DNA of 64,000 bases from Silvanigrella paludirubra (GCF_009208775.1 NZ_WFLM01000001.1:186001-250000); one strand, 5' to 3'; positions 16,995-26,010 are shown, numbered from the stretch's first letter. The notes: generated by a model from the letters alone, not told the origin. Numbers and translations are program-made.

Positions 16995-17990
16995 ATGAAT
17001 TTAAAAAAGATAAGTGTATTAGGATCTATTTTAGTAACAGGATTTATTTCAGAAAGTTCATTTGCTTGTTCTTCTTGTGGATCAAGTGCAACCGCTCCAC
17101 TTGTTTTAAATCCAAATGAAAATTTAAAAATGTATTTAGGAATATCTCAGAATTTTGGGTACATGAATTATGGTGGCTATGGAGCTTCAGCAACAACAAG
17201 AACAGCAAATAAAATGTTGACTTCAAGAAAAACCTTAACTCTTGCTGTTGGTTATAGAACGAGTGAAAATTCTTTTGTTACTTTAACAGGATCTGTGATT
17301 CAAAATGAAGGCCCTGCCGATTCAATGAATTATGCAAATGGCACAAAAACTAAGTATTTATTAGGCGATCCTATTCTTTCTGGAAGATACAATTTAGTGA
17401 ATATGGGAATGGATAATATTTATCGTCCTCAAATACAATTAATGGCTGGATACAAACCTGGATTAGCAAAAAATATGGTTGATCGAGATGGTGGCGCAGT
17501 TGATACTGTAGGCAATGGTTTTCATCAAACAAATGGAGGAATTGATTTTTGGTGGGGAATGCCTATGATTCAATTTGGTGCAAGTCAATTAATCACCTAT
17601 TCTTTTAATAGAACTCCAGGCAATGATTTTGGTGGTGGAATCAATCAAGTAAAACGTACTCGTGATTTACAATACACTACTGTTCTTACAGTGGGTCATG
17701 CTTTTACAGATTATAAATTTTCTGTTCAGGCAGGTATGATTCTCGATTATATTGGTGAAGAAACAATTTATTTAGAAAATTCTGCTGGAAATCAAACATC
17801 AAAAACAATTTCTCCAGCTCAATCAAATTCTGCATTTTTCCTTGCTAAATTTAACGTAACAGATTTGGATACTCTCAGATTTACCTATACAATTGGTGGC
17901 GCTTATGATGGAAATTTGGGACCTTATACAAATTCAAATCAAACGACTTCAAACTCAGCTTTAGTTGCTTATGAAAGAACATTTTTTTAA
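16995..17990 (+). CDS. Exported beta-barrel-like protein with N-terminal CSSC motif
   Basis: A 331-residue protein with a signal peptide ending ESSFA, then CSSCGSS at the mature N-terminus (residues about 25-31). The remainder is strand-like: LKMYLGISQNFGYMNYGGYG, KTLTLAVGYRTSENSFVTL, YTTVLTVGHAFTDYKFSVQ, and a final ALVAYERTFF with terminal Phe typical of outer membrane barrels. The Cys pair could be a lipid/metal/redox site. A thioredoxin-fold gene follows after 12 bases, which supports a redox link. No family name is assigned. Confidence 0.72.
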   Translation: MNLKKISVLGSILVTGFISESSFACSSCGSSATAPLVLNPNENLKMYLGISQNFGYMNYGGYGASATTRTANKMLTSRKTLTLAVGYRTSENSFVTLTGSVIQNEGPADSMNYANGTKTKYLLGDPILSGRYNLVNMGMDNIYRPQIQLMAGYKPGLAKNMVDRDGGAVDTVGNGFHQTNGGIDFWWGMPMIQFGASQLITYSFNRTPGNDFGGGINQVKRTRDLQYTTVLTVGHAFTDYKFSVQAGMILDYIGEETIYLENSAGNQTSKTISPAQSNSAFFLAKFNVTDLDTLRFTYTIGGAYDGNLGPYTNSNQTTSNSALVAYERTFF

Positions 17991-18002
17991 AAAAGGTATA
18001 TT

Positions 18003-18362
18003 GTGAAATATAATTTCATTTTAAAATTTTTAAGTCTTATTTTATTATTAAATTCAAGTATTTCTTATGCTTTATGTGAGGTTGTCGATTTAGATAGCTT
18101 TATAAAAAGTGTTCATGGAAAAAAAAATATTCAATTGATATTTTTTTCATCATGGTGCTCTGATTGTAAAGAAGAATTGCTTAAAATAAAAAATGATTTA
18201 AATGAAAATTATATTTTAATTAATACCTTTGATTCTGTTGGGAAAGGAGATATTGCATTAAAGTCTTTAAAAATTAATCATAAATGTATTTTTGATAAAG
18301 ATAGATTAATTGCTAAAAAATATAATGTGAAGTCCGTACCCAAAAAAATAATAGAACCTTAA
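18003..18362 (+). CDS. Periplasmic thioredoxin-like protein (WCSDC)
   Basis: A 119-residue protein starting at GTG 18003 (AAAGGT upstream). The signal segment FLSLILLLNSSISYA is followed by a minimal thioredoxin-like domain with the active-site motif SSWCSDCKEELLKIK and a later VKSVPKKII with the cis-Pro. It resembles a TlpA/ResA-type thiol reductase without the usual extra inserts. It probably shares an operon with the CSSC barrel protein 12 bases upstream and may act on its Cys pair (inference). Confidence 0.8.
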   Translation: MKYNFILKFLSLILLLNSSISYALCEVVDLDSFIKSVHGKKNIQLIFFSSWCSDCKEELLKIKNDLNENYILINTFDSVGKGDIALKSLKINHKCIFDKDRLIAKKYNVKSVPKKIIEP

Positions 18363-18369
18363 ATTAAAT

Positions 18370-19327
18370 TTAATCTGTGAAAAGAATAAAATCTTGATTT
18401 GATTTTCTTGGAAATTTACTATTTACTTCTTTAATTAATTTTAAATTTTGATTCATATCTATTTTTGGGTATATTTCTTGAAGCTCGCTTTTAGAAATAT
18501 ATATATTTTTTATATCTGTCTCTATTTTAACTTGGCCATGTATATGGGATTCAATATAATTACCTTCAGCTCCTTTTCCATAATTACTATGAATAGGTGC
18601 GTTTGTGTTATTTGCTTTATTTATTAAACTTTTAAAACAATTATAGCCAAAAAAATCGTTTTGGCAGTTTGCAATTAAGTTTTCAAAACTAAAAAAAGTA
18701 CACAACTTATTATAATCTGAGTTGAATCGATTTCCATAAATATCAAAAGGTGAATAAGTGCAAACGTGTTTTACATAATCATTTAGTACAAAAAAAGATT
18801 TTCCATAATGAGATGCGCCACCATGTTTATATCCTAAAAAATCGAGTGCAGCATAGATAGGCCTACTTATTCCCTGGAAATCTCTATTTAATGGGTTAAA
18901 AGAGTTACTATAACCACCCGTGACAGCTAATTTTTGATAAGGAGAATCCGTCAAATTGTTTAATTGAAAAGCGGAATTTTCAATAGAGTCTCTTCCAACA
19001 TTATATGCTGGTAAATCATTTGGCCTGCCTGATAAACGAAAACAATTGTAAATTTCACCTTTTTTAAGAAGGCTTGTAAAATCTAATTTGGAAGAATTAA
19101 AATTTATTGTTAGTCTTGAATTTTGTAAAACATTAATAATTTTAGAAATTAATTCATTAGCTTCCATGTCGCTTTTGCATAATCCTCGAACTCGTTTAAA
19201 AGCTTTTTCGTAATTTATTTTTTGATTAAGAGTACATCTGTCATCTACGTTTTTTAAAATATTTTTTTAAAATATTTTTTTGAAATATTTTTGCGTAAGT
19301 AGAATGATTTTCTTTGTTTAATGTCAT
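18370..19327 (-). pseudogene. DUF3626-like protein gene, frameshifted near its 5' end
   Basis: The open part (ATG 19167 to 18370, 265 residues) has blocks resembling DUF3626: GEIYNCFRLSGRPN, SRPIYAALDFLGYKHGGASHYG, HVCTYSPFDIYG and YIESHIHGQV. Upstream, the same frame stays open for about 30 residues with no start codon (VDDRCTLNQKINYEKAFKRV). A good start, ATG at 19327 with GGAG upstream, opens another frame ending at a TGA near 19246. The two join if one base is lost in A-tracts at 19250-19281, giving about 318 residues. It may be a decayed gene, a slippage-dependent gene or a sequencing error in homopolymers. The function is unknown. Confidence 0.6.
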
Positions 19328-19545
19328 AAATTATCTCCAATAATCAAATAAATATAATATAACATTTAGATTAAATATCACTAAATGTTTAATTTATCAA
19401 TGAACTTATTTATTTGTGTATGAATTTATTGTATATTATTGATAATAATATATATTTTTTAATAAATATTTAACGTGGTCTATTTTTGTGAAGCTTGTAA
19501 AATAAATATAAATATAGAATAATATTGATACTTATTAAGCTTCAA
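19328..19545. other. AT-rich intergenic region with a small hairpin
   Basis: About 220 bases of nearly pure A and T. A 9-bp AT-only inverted repeat (19432-19440 with 19444-19452) is followed by a T-run on the plus strand, too weak to call a terminator. No gene was seen. Confidence 0.35.
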
Positions 19546-20790
19546 TTAAAAAACAGTTCCATCACTTTCAATTTTGAGAGGAGGGCTTCCGTCTTTTCTT
19601 AATTGAGCCGCAATTTTTCTTCCTGCCCACCAAGTTCCACCTTCTAAAACGCGAGCAAGAGGAAAATCGGAAGATTTTTTACCTAACATTTCTGTTACTT
19701 TTTTTCCTATTTCATCTAGTAAAGCAATAGTTAAGGCGCGCCACTCAACAATTAAAGGCGCGCCAGGATGATGTAATTTTTCAAATTCATCTTTATTTTT
19801 TAAAGTAATTAAACCTGTGTCAATAATCAATCCACCGTTACGATATTCAGCAAGTCCTGTTAAGGCATCTATATGAGAAATGGTAAATCCTGCTTCCATT
19901 AAAGGTTCAAATAAGGAATAGGAAAGCCATTGAGAAAGTTTGTGGAATGGGACCAAGGAAGAAATTCCTTCTCCTAAAGCTTTGTATGACCAAACATCTC
20001 CCAAATTAATTTGGTTGATAGAAGCTCTTCCTGGCCAAATAGATCCTAATCCCTGCTGAATTGTTCGTAAAATTTGTGTCGCTGTTACGTTCCCTGTTGG
20101 GCATTTTTCTTGTAAATAATCGAGCATATTTCCAATACGAGGATTTTCACTTCCAAAAATATCGCTGTCTTTTAAAAGTGTTTCTCCTAAATTTTGAAGA
20201 AGTTTTAAACGGCCTTCCATTCCAATTAAAGAATTTTTTTCGGTAACTTGAAGTCCTTGTGCAAATTCTTCTAAAGTAAGAGATTTTAAACGTTCTGCAT
20301 TTACTTGATAAGGATTTTCTTTTTCTGAAGAAAATAATCCTGATAAAAACATTCTTAGACTTGCGACAGCAAGGCCTTCAGAACGTGTGTATTCTTTTCC
20401 TGTATTTTTTTCAGAATATCGCCAACGAATACCTGCCCCTGCATCTAATAAAACGCTTAAAACAACCAGGTCTAATTTAGATTTTGTTCTTTGATTTGTT
20501 GTGAAACGAGTTAGGGCTAATTTTAATTCTGTTAATCTATCAAAATTTCCCACATTGAAATGGTTCCATCTTGAATGAAAAGGGATATTTAAATTGGGAT
20601 AATTTTCTAAAGTAACAGAAGTAACAAATTTAGAAACTTCATCTAATTTATCCATATGAACAATAAAGTTGGTATTGCCAGATAAGGCTAAATTAAATAT
20701 TTCATGAGCTTTTTTTCTAATTGTTAAAGGAGAAAAAATATTTTCGATATCGTGAATATCACCGCTAAAGTCATTCATAAGCTTATTCAT
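19546..20790 (-). CDS. URC4-like protein of uracil catabolism (DUF1688)
   Basis: A 414-residue protein of the DUF1688 family, which in fungi is Urc4p, needed for the URC route of uracil breakdown with unknown chemistry. Family blocks include FIVHMDKLDEVSKFV, PFHSRWNHFNVG, LLDAGAGIRWRYSE, YTRSEGLAVASLRMFLSG and the end EGGTWWAGRKIAAQLRKDG. The ATG at 20790 lies inside the last codons of URC1 (8-base overlap), so translation is coupled. Adjacency to URC1 strongly supports the assignment. No signal peptide is present, so it is cytoplasmic. Confidence 0.9.
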   Translation of the reverse strand: MNKLMNDFSGDIHDIENIFSPLTIRKKAHEIFNLALSGNTNFIVHMDKLDEVSKFVTSVTLENYPNLNIPFHSRWNHFNVGNFDRLTELKLALTRFTTNQRTKSKLDLVVLSVLLDAGAGIRWRYSEKNTGKEYTRSEGLAVASLRMFLSGLFSSEKENPYQVNAERLKSLTLEEFAQGLQVTEKNSLIGMEGRLKLLQNLGETLLKDSDIFGSENPRIGNMLDYLQEKCPTGNVTATQILRTIQQGLGSIWPGRASINQINLGDVWSYKALGEGISSLVPFHKLSQWLSYSLFEPLMEAGFTISHIDALTGLAEYRNGGLIIDTGLITLKNKDEFEKLHHPGAPLIVEWRALTIALLDEIGKKVTEMLGKKSSDFPLARVLEGGTWWAGRKIAAQLRKDGSPPLKIESDGTVF

Positions 20791-22030
20791 CTAATTTGCG
20801 CCCTTTCACTTTTTTAAGTTCGGAGACACTTTTTGTTTTTCCCTCTGTAAAGTAACCGGCGGCTTTTTTAGCTTCCATTTCTACTTGAGCATCGGGCGGA
20901 ATCAATTCATCTGGTATAGAAACCCTTCTAACAACTTCAATTCCACTTCCTACAATTGCATTGTATTTCATATCGCTCATAGAAACGAGATTATCAATGC
21001 GTTGAATTCCTAACCAATGCAAAACATCTGGCATGAGTTGTTGAAAACGCATGTCTTGAACGCCAGCAACACATTCTGTTCTATGAAAATAAGTGGCGGC
21101 ACTATCACCACCTTCTTGGCGTTTTCTTGCATTATATACTAAAAATTTTGTTACTTCACCAAGAGCTCTGCCTTCTTTTCTAAAGTAAACAATTAATCCT
21201 GAACCGCCTTCTTGTGCGGTACGAATGGATTCTTCAATTCCATGGGTTAAATAAGGTCTACAAGTGCAAATATCGGAACCAAAAACATCGGAACCATTGC
21301 ATTCATCATGAATTCGAACTGTTAATTTTTTCGAAAGATCGGAAACGTTTTTTACATCTCCAAAAATATAAACGCTGGTACTTCCAATTGGAGGAAGTAA
21401 CACTTTTAGATCGCGGCGTGTAATTAATTCTGGAAACATGCCGCCTGTTTGATCAAATAAAACTCTTCTTAAATCACCTTCTGAGACGTTAAATCTTTTT
21501 GCAATTCCTGGTAAATACCACACTGGATCTATAGCCGCTTTTGTTACTAAAACGTCTTTATTTTTAGATATGATTTTATCATCTATATGAAGTCTACCGG
21601 CTTCAATTGCTTGAGAGATTTCTGGCATATTTATATGTGCAGTAGTTATTGCAATAGTTGGTCTTATGTCATAACCTTTTTCAAAAAAAGATTTAAAAAC
21701 TTCGCCAACTTTTGCTCCCCATGGGTCTAAGCTTACTATTTTTTCAGGGTCTTCCCAAGATGGAAAAGGGCCAATATTTATTACTGGAGATGTATTTGTT
21801 AAATCTGGTTTATGTTCCATCGTTAAGGCGCCAGATGCATTTGCTAAGGCACGATAAACGGTATAACTTCCACTATGTGTACCTATGGAATTTCGATGTT
21901 CGCGGGTTGTTAAAGATGCAACAACTGGACCTCTTAATAATGGGTCTGCTTCTCCCCAATTTAGAGGGGCGGCGTGTTTAAATATACTTGCAGGATGTGA
22001 AGTTAATAATACGTGACCATTACTTGTCAT
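20783..22030 (-). CDS. URC1-like protein of uracil catabolism (GTP cyclohydrolase II homolog)
   Basis: A 415-residue GTP cyclohydrolase II homolog with a long N-terminal extension (about residues 1-210). This is the layout of Urc1p, which acts in ring opening of a uracil nucleotide, and not of riboflavin-pathway RibA. The zinc-site pattern HDECNGSDVFGSDICTC (C-x10-C-x-C) is intact. The RibA EGRG block is changed to RKEGRALGE. Other blocks are HRNSIGTHSGSYTVYRALA and LGIQRIDNLVSMSDMKYNA. It lies between an MmsA-type dehydrogenase and URC4. No ribB/ribE genes are nearby. Assignment to URC1 is strong. Confidence 0.9.
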   Translation of the reverse strand: MTSNGHVLLTSHPASIFKHAAPLNWGEADPLLRGPVVASLTTREHRNSIGTHSGSYTVYRALANASGALTMEHKPDLTNTSPVINIGPFPSWEDPEKIVSLDPWGAKVGEVFKSFFEKGYDIRPTIAITTAHINMPEISQAIEAGRLHIDDKIISKNKDVLVTKAAIDPVWYLPGIAKRFNVSEGDLRRVLFDQTGGMFPELITRRDLKVLLPPIGSTSVYIFGDVKNVSDLSKKLTVRIHDECNGSDVFGSDICTCRPYLTHGIEESIRTAQEGGSGLIVYFRKEGRALGEVTKFLVYNARKRQEGGDSAATYFHRTECVAGVQDMRFQQLMPDVLHWLGIQRIDNLVSMSDMKYNAIVGSGIEVVRRVSIPDELIPPDAQVEMEAKKAAGYFTEGKTKSVSELKKVKGRKLDE

Positions 22031-22048
22031 TTTTTACTCCTAATTCTT

Positions 22049-23527
22049 TTAGGACATCCAATTTTGATTGGTGATTTGAAACCATTTTGTTGTTACTTTT
22101 TTACGATTACTCCAAAATTCTATACCACCATCACCAGTGATATCTCCATGTCCAAATTTAGAAAGATTTATTCCGCCAAAAGAAAAAGGTTCTCTTGGTA
22201 CAGGAATACCAATGTTTATTCCTATCATTCCCGCTTTTGCATTTGCAGAAACATATTCCGCGATATCTCCACGAGATGTAAAAACAGAAGCGGCATTTCC
22301 ATAAGGATTTGCATTTTCTATTTTCATAGCTTGTTCCAAATTTTTGCAACGAATGATTGATAAAATAGGGCCAAATAATTCTTCTTTAGCAGAATAACTT
22401 TGAGGATCAACATGATCTAATATTGTTGGATTAAGCCAATTACCGCCTGAAAGTTCATCTGGTACTGTTACCTTACGTCCATCTACAAGAATTTTAGCAC
22501 CTTCAGATGAAGATTTTTCAATTGCATTTTTTAATCGATCCAAAGATTGTTTCGTTATAATCGCTCCTATATCTTTGCTCGCTTGAAACTTTGCTGCTTT
22601 ATTTGCTATTTCTTGAATAAGGGAGTCGGTTTCTCCAACAGACAATAATACACTTGCTGCCATGCAGCGTTGCCCAGCACATCCTGAAAAGGAAGATAAA
22701 ATTCCATCCACGGCAAGTTCTTTTTGAGCATCTGGCATTAAAAAAATATGATTTTTTGCACCCCCTAACGTTAAAGCTCTTTTTCCGTTTGCCGTTGATC
22801 GTGTGTAAACATATTTTGCAACAGGAGAAGAACCAACAAATCCAATTGCCTTTATGTCTTCATGATCACAAAGAGCGTCTACTGTTACTTTATCGCCTTG
22901 AACTACATTTAATATCCCATCGGGTAATCCACATTCTTTAAGAGCATTTGCAATTAGAAGCGAAGTCATTGCTGTTTTCTCGGAAGGCTTCCAGATAAAA
23001 GCATTCCCAACCATGATGGCTATAGGAATCATCCACATGGGTACCATTGCGGGAAAATTACTTGGTGTGATACCAGCAACTACTCCTAAAGGTTCTCTTC
23101 TGTATTCACATTGAATGCCTTTTGAGACCATCATTTTGATAAGGGGATCATTATTTTGAAGCCCTATCGCAAATTCAATGATCTCAACTCCTTTTAAAAC
23201 GCCGTCGCGAGCTTCTTCGGGAAGTTTGCCGCACTCATTGCTTATTGTTTGTGACAGTATAGGCATGTTATCAAGAAGCCATGATTTAAATTGATTCATA
23301 ACAAGGGCTCTGTCACGATAACTTAGTTGCCCCCATTCTTTTTGTGCTGTTTTTGAAGTTTGAACTGCTTTATCAATTGTTTTAAAAGAACTTCGGTAAG
23401 TATTTGCAATTGTTTTTCCATTAAAAGGGCTTAATATAACTCCTAATTTTTCATCGGGAGTCTCCCATTTTCCTTCAATAAAATTAAGGCATTCTACAAT
23501 CTTTGGGCTTGTGCTTGAAGAGGACAT
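22049..23527 (-). CDS. mmsA: CoA-acylating (methyl)malonate-semialdehyde dehydrogenase
   Basis: A 492-residue aldehyde dehydrogenase of the MmsA/IolA type. It converts methylmalonate or malonate semialdehyde with CoA and NAD to propionyl- or acetyl-CoA. Visible are PLGVVAGITPSNFPAMVPMW, GFVGSSPVAKYVY, LGGAKNHIFLMPDA and the active-site block FSGCAGQRCMAAS (Cys about 288). It is first in the operon ahead of URC1 and URC4. This fits disposal of the three-carbon product of uracil breakdown through malonate semialdehyde, though valine or inositol use is also possible. Confidence 0.93.
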   Translation of the reverse strand: MSSSSTSPKIVECLNFIEGKWETPDEKLGVILSPFNGKTIANTYRSSFKTIDKAVQTSKTAQKEWGQLSYRDRALVMNQFKSWLLDNMPILSQTISNECGKLPEEARDGVLKGVEIIEFAIGLQNNDPLIKMMVSKGIQCEYRREPLGVVAGITPSNFPAMVPMWMIPIAIMVGNAFIWKPSEKTAMTSLLIANALKECGLPDGILNVVQGDKVTVDALCDHEDIKAIGFVGSSPVAKYVYTRSTANGKRALTLGGAKNHIFLMPDAQKELAVDGILSSFSGCAGQRCMAASVLLSVGETDSLIQEIANKAAKFQASKDIGAIITKQSLDRLKNAIEKSSSEGAKILVDGRKVTVPDELSGGNWLNPTILDHVDPQSYSAKEELFGPILSIIRCKNLEQAMKIENANPYGNAASVFTSRGDIAEYVSANAKAGMIGINIGIPVPREPFSFGGINLSKFGHGDITGDGGIEFWSNRKKVTTKWFQITNQNWMS

Positions 23528-23747
23528 AAGATCTTTATCCTTTTTCCTTGGCTTTGCTGAACAAAAAGAGTATGCGTACTATCCCTAGACTATTGGTGAG
23601 AATTTAGTGTATGTCAATTTTCCGGTGCGGTAAATTCAGCCCACTAATAAAAAGGCGAATTCAGACATTTGATGTTTTAATTTGCATCCAATAAAGTCAT
23701 ACCAACGTTATTTTTGGTATCAGTGTTGTGTAGGAGAATAAAAAACG
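23528..23747. promoter_or_regulatory. Divergent promoter region between the URC operon and a DksA-like gene
   Basis: About 220 bases separating two divergent transcription units, so it must carry both promoters. A short inverted repeat (ATACCAA and TTGGTAT near 23700-23722) is the only symmetric element. No clear -35/-10 pair was identified. A possible ribosome site, TAGGAGA, lies before the DksA-like ATG. Confidence 0.45.
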
Positions 23748-24149
23748 ATGCCGCCTAAAATGCCTTCTCAACCACAAGAGCTGACTCGAGCGGAAGTAAG
23801 TCAACTCAAAACTTTACTTACAAAATTGCGTGATGAGCTCTATGCAAAAGAAGTTGCACGTAAAAATGAAGGAGCCTATGAAATAAGTCGGGATGATATA
23901 TCTGATGAAACCGACTTAGCATCTGTTGAAACAGATCAAGAAGTAAATATGAAACTTGCAGAAGCTGATAGAGTAAAAATTGCTTTAATTGAAAAAGCTC
24001 TAAGAAAAATTGAAGCCAATGATGGAACCTATGGACTATGTGAAGGAACGGGCGATCCAATCGGATTTAAACGTTTGCAAATACAACCTTGGGCTCTCTA
24101 TTCTCTACGCCATCAAGAAGATCTTGAAAGGGGAAGAAGAGCAAATTGA
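23748..24149 (+). CDS. DksA/TraR-family protein without the zinc-binding cysteines
   Basis: A 133-residue protein with the DksA layout: N-terminal helix, coiled coil (about 13-90), and a C-terminal globular part NDGTYGLCEGTGDPIGFKRLQ. DksA binds the RNA polymerase secondary channel and works with ppGpp. The coiled-coil tip keeps the D-x2-D pair (Asp 50 and Asp 53, DISDET) that matches DPVD of DksA. Only one of the four zinc cysteines remains (Cys 98); the positions of the C-terminal pair read YSLR. Such zinc-less members exist in the family. It is monocistronic with its own terminator. Confidence 0.85.
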   Translation: MPPKMPSQPQELTRAEVSQLKTLLTKLRDELYAKEVARKNEGAYEISRDDISDETDLASVETDQEVNMKLAEADRVKIALIEKALRKIEANDGTYGLCEGTGDPIGFKRLQIQPWALYSLRHQEDLERGRRAN

Positions 24150-24170
24150 TTTTATTTATTCGTATTTAAT

Positions 24171-24207
24171 AAACCTCTAAAGGGATTTCTCTTTAGAGGT
24201 TTTTTTT
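24171..24207 (+). terminator. Intrinsic terminator after the DksA-like gene
   Basis: A 12-bp perfect stem (24171-24182 with 24191-24202, 8-base loop) ends in a run of T to 24207. It lies 21 bases after the stop codon and is a textbook rho-independent terminator. Confidence 0.93.
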
Positions 24208-24297
24208 ATATGAAACATTTCTTTTCTGGACTGCCATTTACATTAGTGATATTTTCAAAATTCATTCATTTATAAAACAATTCATAAGGGGATTTTA

Positions 24298-25944
24298 ATG
24301 TCTCATAATTTCAAAAAAATGTTAAATAAAAGCTATTTATTATATCTACCATTAACTTTAAGTTTATCAAATTTCTCTTATGCAGCGGACTTACCAAATG
24401 GTATTAAGTTATCTAAAAATCAAGTTTTAAATCGTGGAAATGGAGCCGAAATCCCAACTATTGATCCTCAAAAAATAGAAGATGTTCAAGCTGCAAATGT
24501 AGGTTTAGATCTTTTTGAAGGTCTTGTTCGTTATGATGCTCAAGGAATATTAAGGCCAGCGGGAGCTACAGATTGGACAATTAGTAAAGATGGATTGACT
24601 TATATTTTTCATCTTAGAAAAAATTCAAAATGGTCAAATGGAGATATTATTACTGCACATGATTATGTATATGGTTTTCAGCGACTCGTTGATCCTAAAA
24701 TAGCATCTTCTTATGCCTTTATTGTATCTTCAATTAAAAATGCAGAATTAATAAATGCAGGAAAAGAGCCTTTAAATAAGCTTGGTGTGGTTGCTTTAAA
24801 CGATTATACTTTACAAATATCTTTAAATGAACCGACTCCCTATTTATTTGAAATTTTAACTTTAAGTAACTGTGTACCAGCAAATAAAAATGCAATGGAT
24901 AAAAAGAAAGATCAATTTTTTCAAGCTGGAATTTTAGTTTCAAACGGGCCTTATACTTTAAAGTATTGGAAAGTTGGAGACAAAATCACATTGGTTAAAA
25001 ATCAAAATTATTGGAATGCGAAAAAAACGATAATTGAAGAAGTTAATTTTTATCCTACTCAAAATTTAACATCTGAAGAACAAATGTATGAATCAGGTCA
25101 GATAGATATTACGAATGAAATTCCTATGGATAAATACGATTCTTTAAAAAGAAAGCTAACTGACGAAGTTAAAACAAACCCTGCTTTAACTTCTTATTGG
25201 TTTAGTTTTAATTTAGATAAACCACCTTTTAAAGATAATATTAAATTGCGTAAAGCATTATCACTTGTGGTTGATCGTGATGTCATAACAAAAAAAGTAA
25301 CAATGAGAGGTGAAAAACCTTTGTATGATATTGTTGCTATTGGAACAAAAAATTACAATCAATTTAAATATGATTGGAGTGATAAATCTATTCAAGAAAG
25401 AATTCAATTAGCAAAAAAATTATATGAAGAAGCTGGATATTCAGCAGCTAAGCCTTTAAATATTAGAATATTATATAATACAAATGATAATAGTAAAAAA
25501 TTAGTTTTAGCTCTTGCATCTATGTGGAAACAAACTTTAGGAGTAAATGCTGTTACTGAAAATCAAGAATGGAAAGTCTTTTTAAATTCAAGAAATAAAG
25601 GTGAATTTGATGTTGTTTGGAATAGATGGATAGCGGATTATAATGATGCGAATACATTTGCAGATTTATCAAGATCTAGTAGTGAAATGAATACTTCAAA
25701 ATATAACAATCCAAAATATGATGAACTATTAAAAATAGCGACAAAAGAACTAGATTTAAAGAAAAGGCAAAAAATTCTTGAAGAAGCATCAGCTTTAATG
25801 ATGAATTCTTATCCTATTGTTCCTTTATATTCTGCTGTTACTACTCACTTGGTTAAAAAACATGTTGGCGGTTATACTGGAAAAAACCCACAAGACTCCA
25901 CCCAATCCTTTGAGTTATATATAAAAGAACATGAACAAAGATAA
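24298..25944 (+). CDS. Solitary oligopeptide-binding protein (OppA/MppA family)
   Basis: A 548-residue SBP family 5 protein with an N-terminal signal (LLYLPLTLSLSNFSYA). Family blocks are NRGNGAEIPTIDPQKIEDV, FEGLVRYDAQG, YIFHLRKNSKWSNGDIIT, ANDYVYGF-like HDYVYGFQRLVDP and SNGPYTLKYWKVGDKITLVK. It binds peptides in the periplasm. AAGGGG precedes the ATG. No oppBCDF genes are adjacent. It is a full-length paralog of the gene at 54861-56492 (both 548 residues when counted from the same kind of start). Confidence 0.92.
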   Translation: MSHNFKKMLNKSYLLYLPLTLSLSNFSYAADLPNGIKLSKNQVLNRGNGAEIPTIDPQKIEDVQAANVGLDLFEGLVRYDAQGILRPAGATDWTISKDGLTYIFHLRKNSKWSNGDIITAHDYVYGFQRLVDPKIASSYAFIVSSIKNAELINAGKEPLNKLGVVALNDYTLQISLNEPTPYLFEILTLSNCVPANKNAMDKKKDQFFQAGILVSNGPYTLKYWKVGDKITLVKNQNYWNAKKTIIEEVNFYPTQNLTSEEQMYESGQIDITNEIPMDKYDSLKRKLTDEVKTNPALTSYWFSFNLDKPPFKDNIKLRKALSLVVDRDVITKKVTMRGEKPLYDIVAIGTKNYNQFKYDWSDKSIQERIQLAKKLYEEAGYSAAKPLNIRILYNTNDNSKKLVLALASMWKQTLGVNAVTENQEWKVFLNSRNKGEFDVVWNRWIADYNDANTFADLSRSSSEMNTSKYNNPKYDELLKIATKELDLKKRQKILEEASALMMNSYPIVPLYSAVTTHLVKKHVGGYTGKNPQDSTQSFELYIKEHEQR

Positions 25945-25966
25945 CGAGTCACTCCTTTGACGTTAA

Positions 25967-26010
25967 GCTTTTAAACTTTAGTCACGATATTATTCTGGGA
26001 GTTTAAAAGC
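25967..26010 (+). promoter_or_regulatory. Inverted repeat over the ribosome site of a small membrane protein gene
   Basis: An 11-bp perfect inverted repeat, 25967-25977 with 26000-26010, spaced by 22 bases. The right arm ends at the base before the ATG at 26011 and touches the GGGAG ribosome site (25997-26001). In RNA it would fold the start region into a stem. It could also act as a weak terminator for the oppA gene upstream. Confidence 0.55.

Noticed and set aside
19432-19460. Terminator in the gap between the URC4 and DUF3626-like genes
   Set aside because: The stem is only A-T and the T-run is on the strand with no gene ending nearby.
20783-22030. Riboflavin-pathway RibA
   Set aside because: The long N-terminal part, changed EGRG block and URC4 neighbour fit URC1; no other riboflavin gene is close.
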